20,980 nt of DNA from Bifidobacteriaceae bacterium (GTDB taxonomy: Bacteria; Actinomycetota; Actinomycetes; Actinomycetales; WQXJ01), in NCBI GenBank assembly GCA_031265345.1, contig JAISCU010000396.1, positions 1 through 20,980 of the forward strand. The letters are read 5' to 3'. Position 1 is the stretch's first letter. Each line of letters begins with the position of its first letter. A program made the position numbers and the translations under genes. The notes under the pieces are model-generated. The model was not told where the DNA came from, made no database searches, and saw nothing but the letters and a program-made list of their open reading frames with translations. Shown here piece after piece: positions 7,961 to 14,091 of this stretch.

Positions 7961-8212
7961 GTGCCTGAATCAAGGACACGGCGCAAGAAGAAGCGGACCT
8001 ACGTCGCTCCGCCGGTCTCCAAGGCCCCCAAACCGTCCCCGACTTGGTGGGCTCCGGTGATGGTCGCGGTCATGTTGCTGGGCCTGGTCTGGGTGGTTGT
8101 CTACTACCTCTCCCAGGGCGCTTGGCCCATCCCGCAGATCGGCGCTTGGAACCTGGCGGTCGGTTTCGGCCTGATCCTGGGCGGGTTCGGCATGACCGCG
8201 AGTTGGCGTTAG
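7961..8212 (+). CDS. crgA: Cell division protein CrgA
   Basis: An 83-residue protein starting at GTG 7961 behind AAGGGAGT. It has a basic N-terminus (SRTRRKKKRTY), a Pro-rich linker and two transmembrane helices (~29-51 and ~62-79) joined by a short loop with a WPIPQIGAWN motif. This is the full length and topology of CrgA (UPF0233), the actinobacterial septum protein that binds FtsZ, FtsI and FtsQ. In Streptomyces and mycobacteria it coordinates septum formation and recruits peptidoglycan synthases. The location near pknA/pknB, the DUF881 gene and the rhomboid/cyclophilin pair matches the usual neighbourhood. Confidence 0.95.
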   Translation: MPESRTRRKKKRTYVAPPVSKAPKPSPTWWAPVMVAVMLLGLVWVVVYYLSQGAWPIPQIGAWNLAVGFGLILGGFGMTASWR

Positions 8213-8387
8213 GTCCTTAGCCGCACGATGCCGCCCGCCCGGCTGGGCGCGGTGCGACGGCGCCCGCCGTGGCTGGTCGCAGCCTCGCGGGCTGCGTGTC
8301 TGCTTCCGCCGGGCGGAGCGCGGCTTGGTCCGCCGGAGCGCGGCTCGACCGGGCGATTTTCCGATGCCGCGCAGCGATCCGCGCTGT

Positions 8388-8531
8388 CCCCAGGTGGGGA
8401 TAAACCTGGGGAAAACTACAGCTCTGTAATTCCGTGGACGTGGTTACCGGATCGCTTGGTTATCCACAGTTCCGACCGCCAGCGGCCTGCTTCGACGGGG
8501 TTTATCCACATTTGGCCCTGGTTTATCCACA
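8388..8531. promoter_or_regulatory. DnaA-box cluster in crgA-rhomboid intergenic region
   Basis: The 349-bp gap (8213-8561) between the convergent crgA and rhomboid genes holds no gene. It has three perfect TTATCCACA boxes, all on the plus strand, at 8460-8468, 8502-8510 and 8523-8531. A one-mismatch box lies on the minus strand (TTATCCCCA, 8395-8403). That fourth box sits within an 8-bp inverted repeat, CCCCAGGT (8388-8395) and ACCTGGGG (8404-8411). TTATCCACA is the established high-affinity DnaA site. Boxes 2 and 3 are 21 bp apart (two helical turns). The part left of 8388 is GC-rich with a small direct repeat (CGGAGCGCGGCT at 8314 and 8334). I infer a DnaA-binding locus: an origin component, a titration site or a regulatory site. 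Confidence 0.72.
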
Positions 8532-8561
8532 GCGGCCGTTGGAAAACCCGGCGCGATCGGT

Positions 8562-9491
8562 TCACCAAACCAACGGATACGCACTCCACGGCGAAGCCGT
8601 CAGGATCACTATCCCCACCATGACCATCCCTGTGACCAGCGGAACCAGCCAAGCCACCAACTCGCGCCTCGAGGGCGGCGCGTGGACGTAAATCAAGGCC
8701 ATCAGCCCGCCCGCGACCAGGCCGCCGATGTGCCCCTGCCAGGAGATCCCCGAGATCGTGAAGCTGAGCACCAAGTTGATGCCGATCACGGCGACTATCC
8801 CGCTCATGTTGCCGCCCAGCCGTCGCCCGGCGATCAAAGTGGCGGCGAACAGGCCGAACACGGCACCGGAGGCGCCCAGCGTGCCGCTCATACCGGTCTG
8901 GGGCGTGAAATCGAACAATCGGAAGTAGATCAGCACCATGGCGTTGCCGCCCAGCGCCGAGCCGAGGTACAGCGCGACCAGCCGGGACCGCCCCAGCACC
9001 TGCTCCATGAAGCTGCCGACCACCCACAGTGCGTACATGTTCAGCAGCAGGTGCATCACACCGCCATGGAGGAAGGCGCCGGTGATCATCCGCCACGGCT
9101 CGTGCCACGCCAGCATCGGGGCCATGATCAGCTCTTGTGTGACCCGGCCCCCGGTGACTCCAGTCGCCAGTTGGGCCACGAACGCGATCACGCACAGCCC
9201 GATCATGGTGATGGTCACCACCGGCGCGCCGTCAGAGATCGGAGCGCCCAGAGCGGAACGGGTTCGCGGCATCTGGCGGACGGCCTGGCGCACGCAGTCG
9301 GGGCACTGCACGCCGACCGCAGCGGGGATCTGGCATTCGGGACAAACCGGGCGCCCGCAGCGCTGGCAGCGCACGTAGGCGGCCCGGCTGGGGTGCCGGT
9401 AGCAGCCCGTCACGCCCTGATCCGGCGAGCCGAATGCCGCGCCGGGCGGACCTGGTGGGCCTCCCGGAGGCGACCCGGCGGCATCGTTCAC
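8562..9491 (-). CDS. Rhomboid family intramembrane serine protease with N-terminal zinc-binding segment
   Basis: 309 residues from a GTG (9491) that overlaps the cyclophilin stop in a GTGA, so the pair is translationally coupled. The N-terminus is Gly/Pro-rich. Residues 30-66 contain CYRHP, CQRCGRPVCPEC and CPDC, a B-box-like zinc-binding segment typical of actinobacterial rhomboids. The membrane domain begins at ~90. It holds the HGGVMHLLLNMYALW motif (His142, His147, Asn151), the nucleophile Ser208 in GASG and the catalytic His254 (QGHIGG). The Ser-His dyad is therefore complete. Rhomboids cut membrane proteins within the bilayer; the substrate here is unknown. The gene follows a cyclophilin gene and faces crgA, the usual arrangement in this phylum. 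Confidence 0.94.
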   Translation of the reverse strand: MNDAAGSPPGGPPGPPGAAFGSPDQGVTGCYRHPSRAAYVRCQRCGRPVCPECQIPAAVGVQCPDCVRQAVRQMPRTRSALGAPISDGAPVVTITMIGLCVIAFVAQLATGVTGGRVTQELIMAPMLAWHEPWRMITGAFLHGGVMHLLLNMYALWVVGSFMEQVLGRSRLVALYLGSALGGNAMVLIYFRLFDFTPQTGMSGTLGASGAVFGLFAATLIAGRRLGGNMSGIVAVIGINLVLSFTISGISWQGHIGGLVAGGLMALIYVHAPPSRRELVAWLVPLVTGMVMVGIVILTASPWSAYPLVW

Positions 9492-10009
9492 GGAAGTATT
9501 TCCACCGAATCGATCGTGACCGGAGTGATGGGACGGTCGCCGGGCCCGACCGGGGTGGCGGCGATGGCGTCCACGACCTGGCGCGATTGCGGGTCGGTGA
9601 CCTCGCCGAAGATGGTGTGCGCGCGGTTGAGATGCGGGGTGGGGCCCACGGTGATGAAGAACTGCGAGCCGTTGGTGCCGTGCCCGAGCCGGGTGCCGGC
9701 GTTCGCCATCGCGACCATGTAGGGCTCGGCGAAGGTGCGGGTGGGGACAATCTCGTCGTCGAACTCGTAGCCGGGGCCGCCGGTGCCGGTCCCCAACCGG
9801 TCGCCGCCCTGGATCATGAAACCTTCGATCACCCGGTGGAACGGGACGCCCTCGTAGAACGGCCCCTGGCCCGGTTGGCCGGTGGCCGGATCGCGCCAGG
9901 CCTTGGAGCCCTGGGCCAGACCGACGAAGTTCGCCACCGTGTTCGGTGCCGTGTCCTCGAAGAGCTCGAACCGGATGTCGCCTTTGGAAGTGTGAAGAAT
10001 CGCTTGCAT
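9488..10009 (-). CDS. ppiA: Peptidyl-prolyl cis-trans isomerase, cyclophilin type
   Basis: 173 residues from ATG 10009, behind GGGAAG; the longer open frame upstream would run antisense to the next gene and is rejected. The sequence covers one cyclophilin domain: FHRVIEGFMIQGGD (Arg59, Phe64, Gln67), ANAG, GTNGSQFFIT (Gln116, Phe117) and NRAHTIFGEV (His131). These match the active-site residues of cyclophilin A. The tryptophan that lines the cyclosporin pocket is replaced by His (TPHLN), which is common in bacterial forms. No signal peptide is visible, so it is cytoplasmic and catalyses proline isomerisation during folding. It forms an operon with the rhomboid gene through a 4-bp overlap. Confidence 0.95.
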   Translation of the reverse strand: MQAILHTSKGDIRFELFEDTAPNTVANFVGLAQGSKAWRDPATGQPGQGPFYEGVPFHRVIEGFMIQGGDRLGTGTGGPGYEFDDEIVPTRTFAEPYMVAMANAGTRLGHGTNGSQFFITVGPTPHLNRAHTIFGEVTDPQSRQVVDAIAATPVGPGDRPITPVTIDSVEILP

Positions 10010-10057
10010 CTGGCAATCTTCCCATGCCGAGCGGATCGTCGCGGTCCGGCGGTCCGA

Positions 10058-10096
10058 CCGGCCCAGGGCTGCCCGTCCGGCCGGCCCAGGGCTGCC
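10058..10096. repeat. Short direct repeat upstream of ppiA
   Basis: CCGGCCCAGGGCTGCC occurs at 10058-10073 and 10081-10096, a 23-bp period, in the divergent region between ppiA and the next gene. No further copy is evident here. It may be a local slippage duplication within the ppiA leader. Confidence 0.6.
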
Positions 10097-10164
10097 GCCA
10101 ACTGGACAAGTCCGCTGCCCGCGCACCAGCCCAACTGAAGATGGCCCTAACATGAGATAAGCAT

Positions 10165-10181
10165 GTTGCCGCTCCGGCAAC
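10165..10181. promoter_or_regulatory. Perfect hairpin in leader of the 10209 gene
   Basis: GTTGCCG (10165-10171), a CTC loop and CGGCAAC (10175-10181) form a 7-bp stem 27 bp upstream of the ATG. It lacks a T-run, so it is not an evident terminator. It could be a leader structure or a protein site. A CATG-N7-CATG dyad (10151-10165) lies just before it. Confidence 0.4.
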
Positions 10182-10208
10182 GCCCTGACAGATTCTAAGG
10201 AGAATCCC

Positions 10209-10955
10209 ATGGCCAAGTTACGCTCCTGCTGCACCAGTCGCGCCGCCAGTGCCAAGCCGACTCTGGACACCTCGCCGTGGGCCGGAAAAGCCGCCGAATT
10301 GGCTGAATCGGCCATGTCTGTCGCCGTCAACGTTGGCGAATTGCTCGCCTCCAAGACCGGTCCCCGGATCGGGGCGGCCTTGGAATGGGCCTCGCCGCGG
10401 GTTGAGGCGGCCTGGCGGAAAGGCGTCACCGCCGCCGCGCCGAAAGTCGAGGAAGCGGCCCGCGCCCTGGCCCCGAGGGTCGACGACGCCCGCGACGCGA
10501 TTGTCGAACGAGCGCTGCCCGCCATCGTGGCCGCTGTCGACTCGGCGGCCCGCGCCGCTGCGGGCGCCGCCGCCAAGCCTGCGAAGAAGGCCAAGCGCCG
10601 CCGCGCCGCGCGAGTCATCGGGTGGGGCGCGTTGGGCGCCGCCCTGGCCGGGATTGTCTACTGGCTGTGGCGCCAGACCCGCCCCGTCACCGACCCGTGG
10701 GCCGAGGAGGACTGGGACGATTTCGAGTCCGCGCCGGAGGAGGACATCGCCGACGCCGCTGGCGACGCTGCCGAAGCCGTTGGCGAAGCTGCTGGTCACG
10801 CCGTCAAGGCCGTCACCGACGCAGCCAAGAAGGCCGGCGGGGCTGTCAAGAAAGCCTCCGGCGCGGTCAAGAAAGCCGCCGCCGATGCCGTGGACGCAGT
10901 TGACGACGCCGTCGAGGCCGCTGCTGACGCGGCCGAGGCGGCCGAGAAGGAATAG
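10209..10955 (+). CDS. Lysine/alanine-rich single-pass membrane protein (DUF5324-like layout)
   Basis: A 248-residue protein behind a strong ribosome-binding site (AAGGAG, ATG 10209). Residues ~20-122 are Ala-rich amphipathic helix, and 123-134 a basic patch (AKPAKKAKRRRAAR). The transmembrane helix is ~135-155 (VIGWGALGAALAGIVYWLW), followed by an acidic Trp-containing stretch (DPWAEEDWDDFE). The C-terminus (~182-248) alternates histone-like KKA repeats (DAAKKAGGAVKKASGAVKKA) with an acidic Ala/Asp/Glu end. Layout and position beside ppiA and crgA resemble Streptomyces DUF5324 proteins from memory; the function is unknown to me. The basic repeats could bind DNA or acidic polymers, which is inference. 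Its last ~70 bases and downstream hairpin recur at 12793-12944. Confidence 0.8.
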   Translation: MAKLRSCCTSRAASAKPTLDTSPWAGKAAELAESAMSVAVNVGELLASKTGPRIGAALEWASPRVEAAWRKGVTAAAPKVEEAARALAPRVDDARDAIVERALPAIVAAVDSAARAAAGAAAKPAKKAKRRRAARVIGWGALGAALAGIVYWLWRQTRPVTDPWAEEDWDDFESAPEEDIADAAGDAAEAVGEAAGHAVKAVTDAAKKAGGAVKKASGAVKKAAADAVDAVDDAVEAAADAAEAAEKE

Positions 10956-11035
10956 CGCGCCGGATCGGACTTCGGGGGTTCCGGGGACGCTTTCGGGCGC
11001 CGCGCTGTCCCCGGAACGAGTTTTGGTCCGACTCC
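10886..11035 (+). repeat. Left copy of ~150-bp direct repeat (gene 3' end plus hairpin)
   Basis: This segment covers the last ~70 bp of the 10209 gene and its downstream hairpin. It matches 12793-12944 at an offset of 1907 bp. A 66-bp core (10910-10975 versus 12817-12882) is identical. The flanks have scattered substitutions and a 1-bp length difference after the core, and both copies end at GGTCCGACT. This copy is in its native setting because the gene is complete here. Confidence 0.9.
10965..11031 (+). terminator. Nested hairpin after the 10209 gene
   Basis: Starting 9 bp after the stop, an outer stem TCGGAC (10965-10970)/GTCCGA (11026-11031) encloses a perfect 11-bp stem, GTTCCGGGGAC (10978-10988)/GTCCCCGGAAC (11007-11017), followed by GAGTTTT. 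This fits a transcription terminator. In the right copy (12872-12939) the outer arms are kept and the inner stem persists with G-T pairs, which suggests that the structure mattered. Confidence 0.65.
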
Positions 11036-11229
11036 GCCCGCCTTGAGCGGCCGGACGGCATCAGTTCTGTCGGAGTCGCTCCCAGATGCTTGCGGAACAC
11101 TCGGATTTCCCCTGGTTGTTGTGGATGCCGGGCAGCACCCGCAGCATGGATCCTGGCCGGTTGGCCCGGTCCGTCTACGATCCTTGCGGGTCGCTGTTCG
11201 GTGGGTAACCCATGACTCGACCGCCGGTG

Positions 11230-11824
11230 TCACCCGGTGCCGTCCGGCTCGCGGTCCGCGTGGTCGATTTCCTGAACCCAGGCTTCCACGGCCGCCACCG
11301 CCTGTTCGATAGGCACGGTTATTCCAAGGGATTCGGCCAACGGCGGGTAGGCGAGCCGCCAGTAGTCGTTGATGTGGAGCACGGGTGGCCAGCGGCGCGC
11401 GGGCCGGCCCAACTGACGGGCTTCCCCGGCGCGGTGGTTGAAGATATCGACGCATGCGGCCTTCAGCGAGCCGGGCGGGCAGTTGGGGTAGAAGGCGTCT
11501 CTGACCAACAGCAGGTCAACGATGTCATGCACGCGCTGGTTCTCATACCCGTCCTCGTCCGGGTCGGACGCAGCATGCAACTTCTGGGCTGCCTGATAGT
11601 CCATGGCCACGCCAAGCAACTCGCCAGGCGTCTCCAGCCCGAAGAAACCCACGTTCGGCGACGCGACGGCCGCCGTCCGCTCCGCCATGGAGCCCTCAGG
11701 GAACGACACCTCGACCTGGACCCGCCGCCACGCCCGTCTCCTTCTGCGCATCGGATAGCCACTTGTCCAACGCCCGCACTCCAGGAATCGGGCGACTCTT
11801 GTCCGGCAAGTCGAAGACGGTCAT
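11230..11824 (-). pseudogene. AbiEii-type toxin remnant with internal deletion and frameshift
   Basis: The gene starts at ATG 11824, overlapping the abiEi stop (ATGA). The first ~36 residues (MTVFDLPDKSRPIPGVRALD, then KWLSDAQKETGVAAG) match the N-terminus I recall for actinobacterial AbiEii/AbiGii nucleotidyltransferase toxins, but this frame stops after 42 codons. In the next frame, from ~11733 down to 11230, the typical C-terminal half resumes: WRRVQVEVSFPEG, GFFGLETPGELLG, DYQAAQKLHA, DPDEDG, RVHDIVDLLLVRDAFYP and RRWPPVLHINDYWR. The middle, with the Gly-Gly loop and the Asp motif of the nucleotidyltransferase core, is absent. The toxin is almost certainly inactive. The second frame has its own ATG at 11751 (173 residues), so a fragment could still be made. 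Confidence 0.8.
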
Positions 11825-12378
11825 CGTGGCGTCCCTTTCAGGTCGCGGCGCTGCCGGTCAGCCGTCGCAGCGTCGATCCGGCCCTCGCGCCTGGCCCGGT
11901 CGATTGCTTGAAGCATCAGGTCCGGGCGCACCCGCGTGGCAATGCACTGGTCGATGGCGGTCGCAATCGTCACGCATGGGATCTGCTCCCACCAGCCGAT
12001 TTGATCATCGGTCAGGTCCTGGTAGTGGACGGCCAGCGCGGGCGGCGTGTCCTGGCGACGCAGCTTCCGTTGCTTGGGGATCGTGACGTGCGTCTTGTCT
12101 GGGTTCACATGAGCCAATTCGTGGACCGCCAGCGCCGTCTCGTGGGACAGCGCCGCTCGCGGGTCCCGGGTCCACAGCACGGCCTCCATCAGATGGTCGT
12201 TCCCGGACACCGGCCACTCGGGGAAGCGGTACAACCCTTGGGACACCCGCTCCAAGGTCCCGCGCGCGGACAGTTTCCCCAGTTCGACCACGGGCACCCC
12301 GAGGCCACGAGCATCACGGGCCGTCACATAGCCGTACTGGTCCACTGCCATGTCCCAAAGCTCGTCCCTGATCGTCAC
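11821..12378 (-). CDS. AbiEi-type antitoxin / transcriptional regulator
   Basis: 185 residues from GTG 12378 (MTIRDELWDMAVDQYGYVTA...). An in-frame start at 12444 would include promoter-like sequence and is less likely. The N-terminal winged helix (~1-55) carries DQYGYVTARDARGLGV, ELGKLSARGTLERVSQGLYRFP, then LSHETALAVHELA, typical of AbiEi family antitoxins. In abortive-infection AbiE systems this protein represses its operon and counteracts the AbiEii nucleotidyltransferase (type IV system). The gene appears intact while its partner is broken, so it now seems an orphan repressor. TAAAGT lies 7 bp before the GTG, so a leaderless transcript is possible. The AT-rich promoter contrasts with its GC-rich surroundings. 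Confidence 0.83.
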   Translation of the reverse strand: MTIRDELWDMAVDQYGYVTARDARGLGVPVVELGKLSARGTLERVSQGLYRFPEWPVSGNDHLMEAVLWTRDPRAALSHETALAVHELAHVNPDKTHVTIPKQRKLRRQDTPPALAVHYQDLTDDQIGWWEQIPCVTIATAIDQCIATRVRPDLMLQAIDRARREGRIDAATADRQRRDLKGTPR

Positions 12379-12387
12379 AGCCAGTAC

Positions 12388-12405
12388 TTTACTATTTTCA
12401 GTAAA
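12388..12405 (-). promoter_or_regulatory. Palindromic operator over the abiEi promoter
   Basis: Perfect 6-bp arms TTTACT (12388-12393) and AGTAAA (12400-12405) with a 6-bp spacer lie 10 bp upstream of the abiEi GTG. On the minus strand the right arm overlaps the TAAAGT candidate -10. AbiEi proteins are known to repress their own operon by binding inverted repeats at the promoter, so an operator is the natural reading. Its use is inferred. Confidence 0.6.
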
Positions 12406-12675
12406 CTTTTGGCCCATCATCACTGTGCCAGGGCGGACAGCCATCGTCGCCCCAGGATGCTAGCAATCTCCTAACACCATGAAGGCATCCGATGATGTGG
12501 TTGCTCACGTCGTTGATCAATACGACGCGAGAGGGACTCGCTATACCGTCACTGGCTCTGCACAACCTGGCGCGTAGCGCCGCTGGGTAGCGCTGGTCCG
12601 TGGGGTTGGCACCGGGGTTGTGTGTTGTCGGTAGCCACCGTCGGCCTGTTCCGGGGACCGGCGGCCGCGCCACGC
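12406..12675. other. Intergenic stretch upstream of abiEi, no convincing gene
   Basis: A 33-codon frame on the plus strand (12479-12577, starting MKASDDVVAHVVDQYDARG) is divergent from abiEi but lacks a good ribosome-binding site and ends abruptly; I cannot assign it. The rest shows no coding pattern. On the minus strand it follows the IstB-like remnant and may include the non-coding end of an insertion sequence, though no terminal repeat pair is clear. Confidence 0.3.
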
Positions 12676-12790
12676 CTATTCCCAGAAGGTCGCGTCGGCC
12701 CGCAACCGGCCCATGTCGACGTCGCCGAGGTCGATGCGGCGCGCGTGGCTGGCGAGCCGGTCGACAATCGAGTCGGCCGCAGCCCTGTCG
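12676..12790 (-). pseudogene. Possible C-terminal remnant of an IstB-like transposition ATPase
   Basis: In the minus frame ending at TAG 12678-12676, the last ~37 codons read DRAAADSIVDRLASHARRID then LGDVDMGRLRADATFWE. The pattern of a DR...ADAILDRLxxxAxRIxL-type C-terminus resembles IstB helper ATPases of IS21-family elements. The similarity is short and from memory, so the call is tentative. The frame runs into the right repeat copy at ~12790, and nothing upstream encodes the ATPase core, so it is a fragment. It could instead be another truncated gene. Confidence 0.35.
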
Positions 12791-12862
12791 GGTGCCGTGG
12801 ACGCGGTCGATGACGTCGTCGAGGCCGCTGCTGACGCGGCCGAGGCGGCCGAGAAGGAATAG
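12785..12862 (+). pseudogene. Duplicated 3' fragment of the 10209 gene
   Basis: The frame reads GAVDAVDDVVEAAADAAEAA EKE and stops at TAG 12860-12862, matching the last ~23 residues of the 10209 product with one substitution (DAV to DVV). There is no start or ribosome-binding site, and the sequence to the left is unrelated. It is a displaced gene tail within the right repeat copy. Confidence 0.8.
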
Positions 12863-12944
12863 CGCGCCGGATCGGACTTCGGAGCGTTCTGGGGACATTC
12901 GCGGGTCCGGCGCTGTCCCCGGAATGGGTTTTGGTCCGACTTCG
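12793..12944 (+). repeat. Right copy of ~150-bp direct repeat
   Basis: Homologous to 10886-11035, with a 66-bp identical core (12817-12882). The hairpin portion is more diverged (GTTCTGGGGAC and GTCCCCGGAAT arms). It ends 14 bp before the stop of the convergent epimerase gene. With the left copy it brackets the AbiE remnant and the IstB-like fragment. Confidence 0.9.
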
Positions 12945-12957
12945 AGGGACCGCTGGG

Positions 12958-13923
12958 TCAGGCCGACGGCTTGAGGGCGGTGCGGATGGCGGCTTCGGCT
13001 GTTCGGTCGAGGAAGCCGAAGCCGTGCTCCTCCAGGACGGCTGGCTTGACCGGCTGCGAGGCCAATATCAGGTCTTCGGCGGCGTCACCGAGGGCCAGCC
13101 GCAGAACCGGGGCCGGAACCGCCAGCCAACGGGGTCGGTGCAGCTGACGGGCTAGCCCGTCGGCGATCTCTCCCGCAGTGGCCGGGATTGGTCCGACCAG
13201 GTTGACCGCACCGGCCACCGAATCGGAATCCAAACAGAACTCCCAAGCCCGGACCTCGTCGCGGAGCGAGATCCAGGGCCAGTACTGCCTCCCGCTCCCG
13301 AACCGCACGCCCAGCCCGGCCTTGGTGGTCCAGATCAACGGTTGTAGAGTGCCGCCGTCCGGTCCCAGCACGATCCCGGTGCGGGCGCGCACCAACCGGC
13401 TGACTCCAGCGGCGGGCAGCGCGGCCGCCTCCCAGGCTCGCACCACTGCGGCCAGGAAGCCGCTTCCCGAGGGCGACGACTCCGTCAGCGGCGGGTCGGC
13501 ACCAGGACTCAAGCGCCCGACCTCCGACCCACCGTCCGGCCCAGCGCCCATCCCCGCGCCAAGCTGCTGGTCCCCATACCAACCGGTGGCGCTGGCCGCG
13601 ACCCAGACCCTCGGCGGCCGGTCGGCGTCGAGGATGGCCTGCGCCAGGGCGCTGGTCGAGTCGACCCTCGAGGTCATGATCTCGCGGCGGTAACGCCTGG
13701 TCCAAGGGAGGCGGGCAATCGGGGCGCCGGAGAGCGAGACCACGGCATCGGCCCAGGTGATAGCCTCAGGCGGGACCGAGCCGACGCGGGCCTCCCAACC
13801 ATATTCGGTCTGGTCGCGCGGCGGCCGCCGGACCAGGACCCGGACGTCGTCGCCGCGCCCCTCCAACCTGGCCCGCAAAGCCCGGCCGATCATCCCCGAC
13901 GCCCCCGCGATCAGCACACGCAC
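12958..13923 (-). CDS. TIGR01777-family NAD-dependent epimerase/dehydratase-like protein
   Basis: 321 residues from GTG 13923 (VRVLIAGASGMIGRALRARL), which places the Rossmann GxxGxxG (G7, G10, G13) right at the N-terminus as in the family. The longer open frame to 14028 adds an unconserved stretch. Other family motifs are VSLSGAPIA, RSVDST-like SRVDSTSALAQAI, ASATGWYGD, RTGIVLGPDGG, PWISLRDEVRA and GAVNLVGPIPAT. The C-terminal DUF1731 element (~265-315: VPAPVLRLALGDAAEDLILA then QPVKPAVLEEHGF) completes it. Relatives include E. coli YfcH and the plant protein SulA; the substrate is generally unknown. The ribosome-binding site is weak. It is divergent from the flavodoxin-like gene. A 20-30 residue Gly/Pro-rich insertion (~125-150) follows WYGD. 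Confidence 0.9.
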   Translation of the reverse strand: MRVLIAGASGMIGRALRARLEGRGDDVRVLVRRPPRDQTEYGWEARVGSVPPEAITWADAVVSLSGAPIARLPWTRRYRREIMTSRVDSTSALAQAILDADRPPRVWVAASATGWYGDQQLGAGMGAGPDGGSEVGRLSPGADPPLTESSPSGSGFLAAVVRAWEAAALPAAGVSRLVRARTGIVLGPDGGTLQPLIWTTKAGLGVRFGSGRQYWPWISLRDEVRAWEFCLDSDSVAGAVNLVGPIPATAGEIADGLARQLHRPRWLAVPAPVLRLALGDAAEDLILASQPVKPAVLEEHGFGFLDRTAEAAIRTALKPSA

Positions 13924-14044
13924 GGGCTCAACTCTACCTGGCCGAGCGGTCGCGAACTTGGCGGACCGAGGGGGCTGGGGCGGCGGCATCGTCCCATCAG
14001 GTGAGACGATCACGGTGGCGCCGCGCACGCGCTATAGACTTCTG

Positions 14045-14073
14045 TTTACCTTGCCTTGTCAAAACTTTACCTT
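14045..14073 (+). promoter_or_regulatory. TTTACCTT direct repeat upstream of flavodoxin-like gene
   Basis: TTTACCTT at 14045-14052 and again at 14066-14073 are exactly 21 bp apart (two helical turns), in an AT-rich patch 19-47 bp before the ATG. TATAGA (14033-14038) could be a -10 with the repeats in the leader. A strong AAAGGAGGAG ribosome-binding site follows. The repeat spacing suggests a dimeric regulator site, which is inference. Confidence 0.45.
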
Positions 14074-14091
14074 CGGCAAAGGAGGAGTCAC

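Noticed and set aside
8460..8531. Calling this segment the chromosomal origin outright
   Set aside because: Only four boxes are present, no AT-rich unwinding element is clear, and dnaA/dnaN are not in the window. A DnaA-binding cluster is all that the sequence supports.
9488..10618. N-terminally extended cyclophilin (376 codons)
   Set aside because: The extension lies antisense to the 10209 gene and crosses the divergent promoter. ATG 10009 with GGGAAG begins exactly at the conserved domain.
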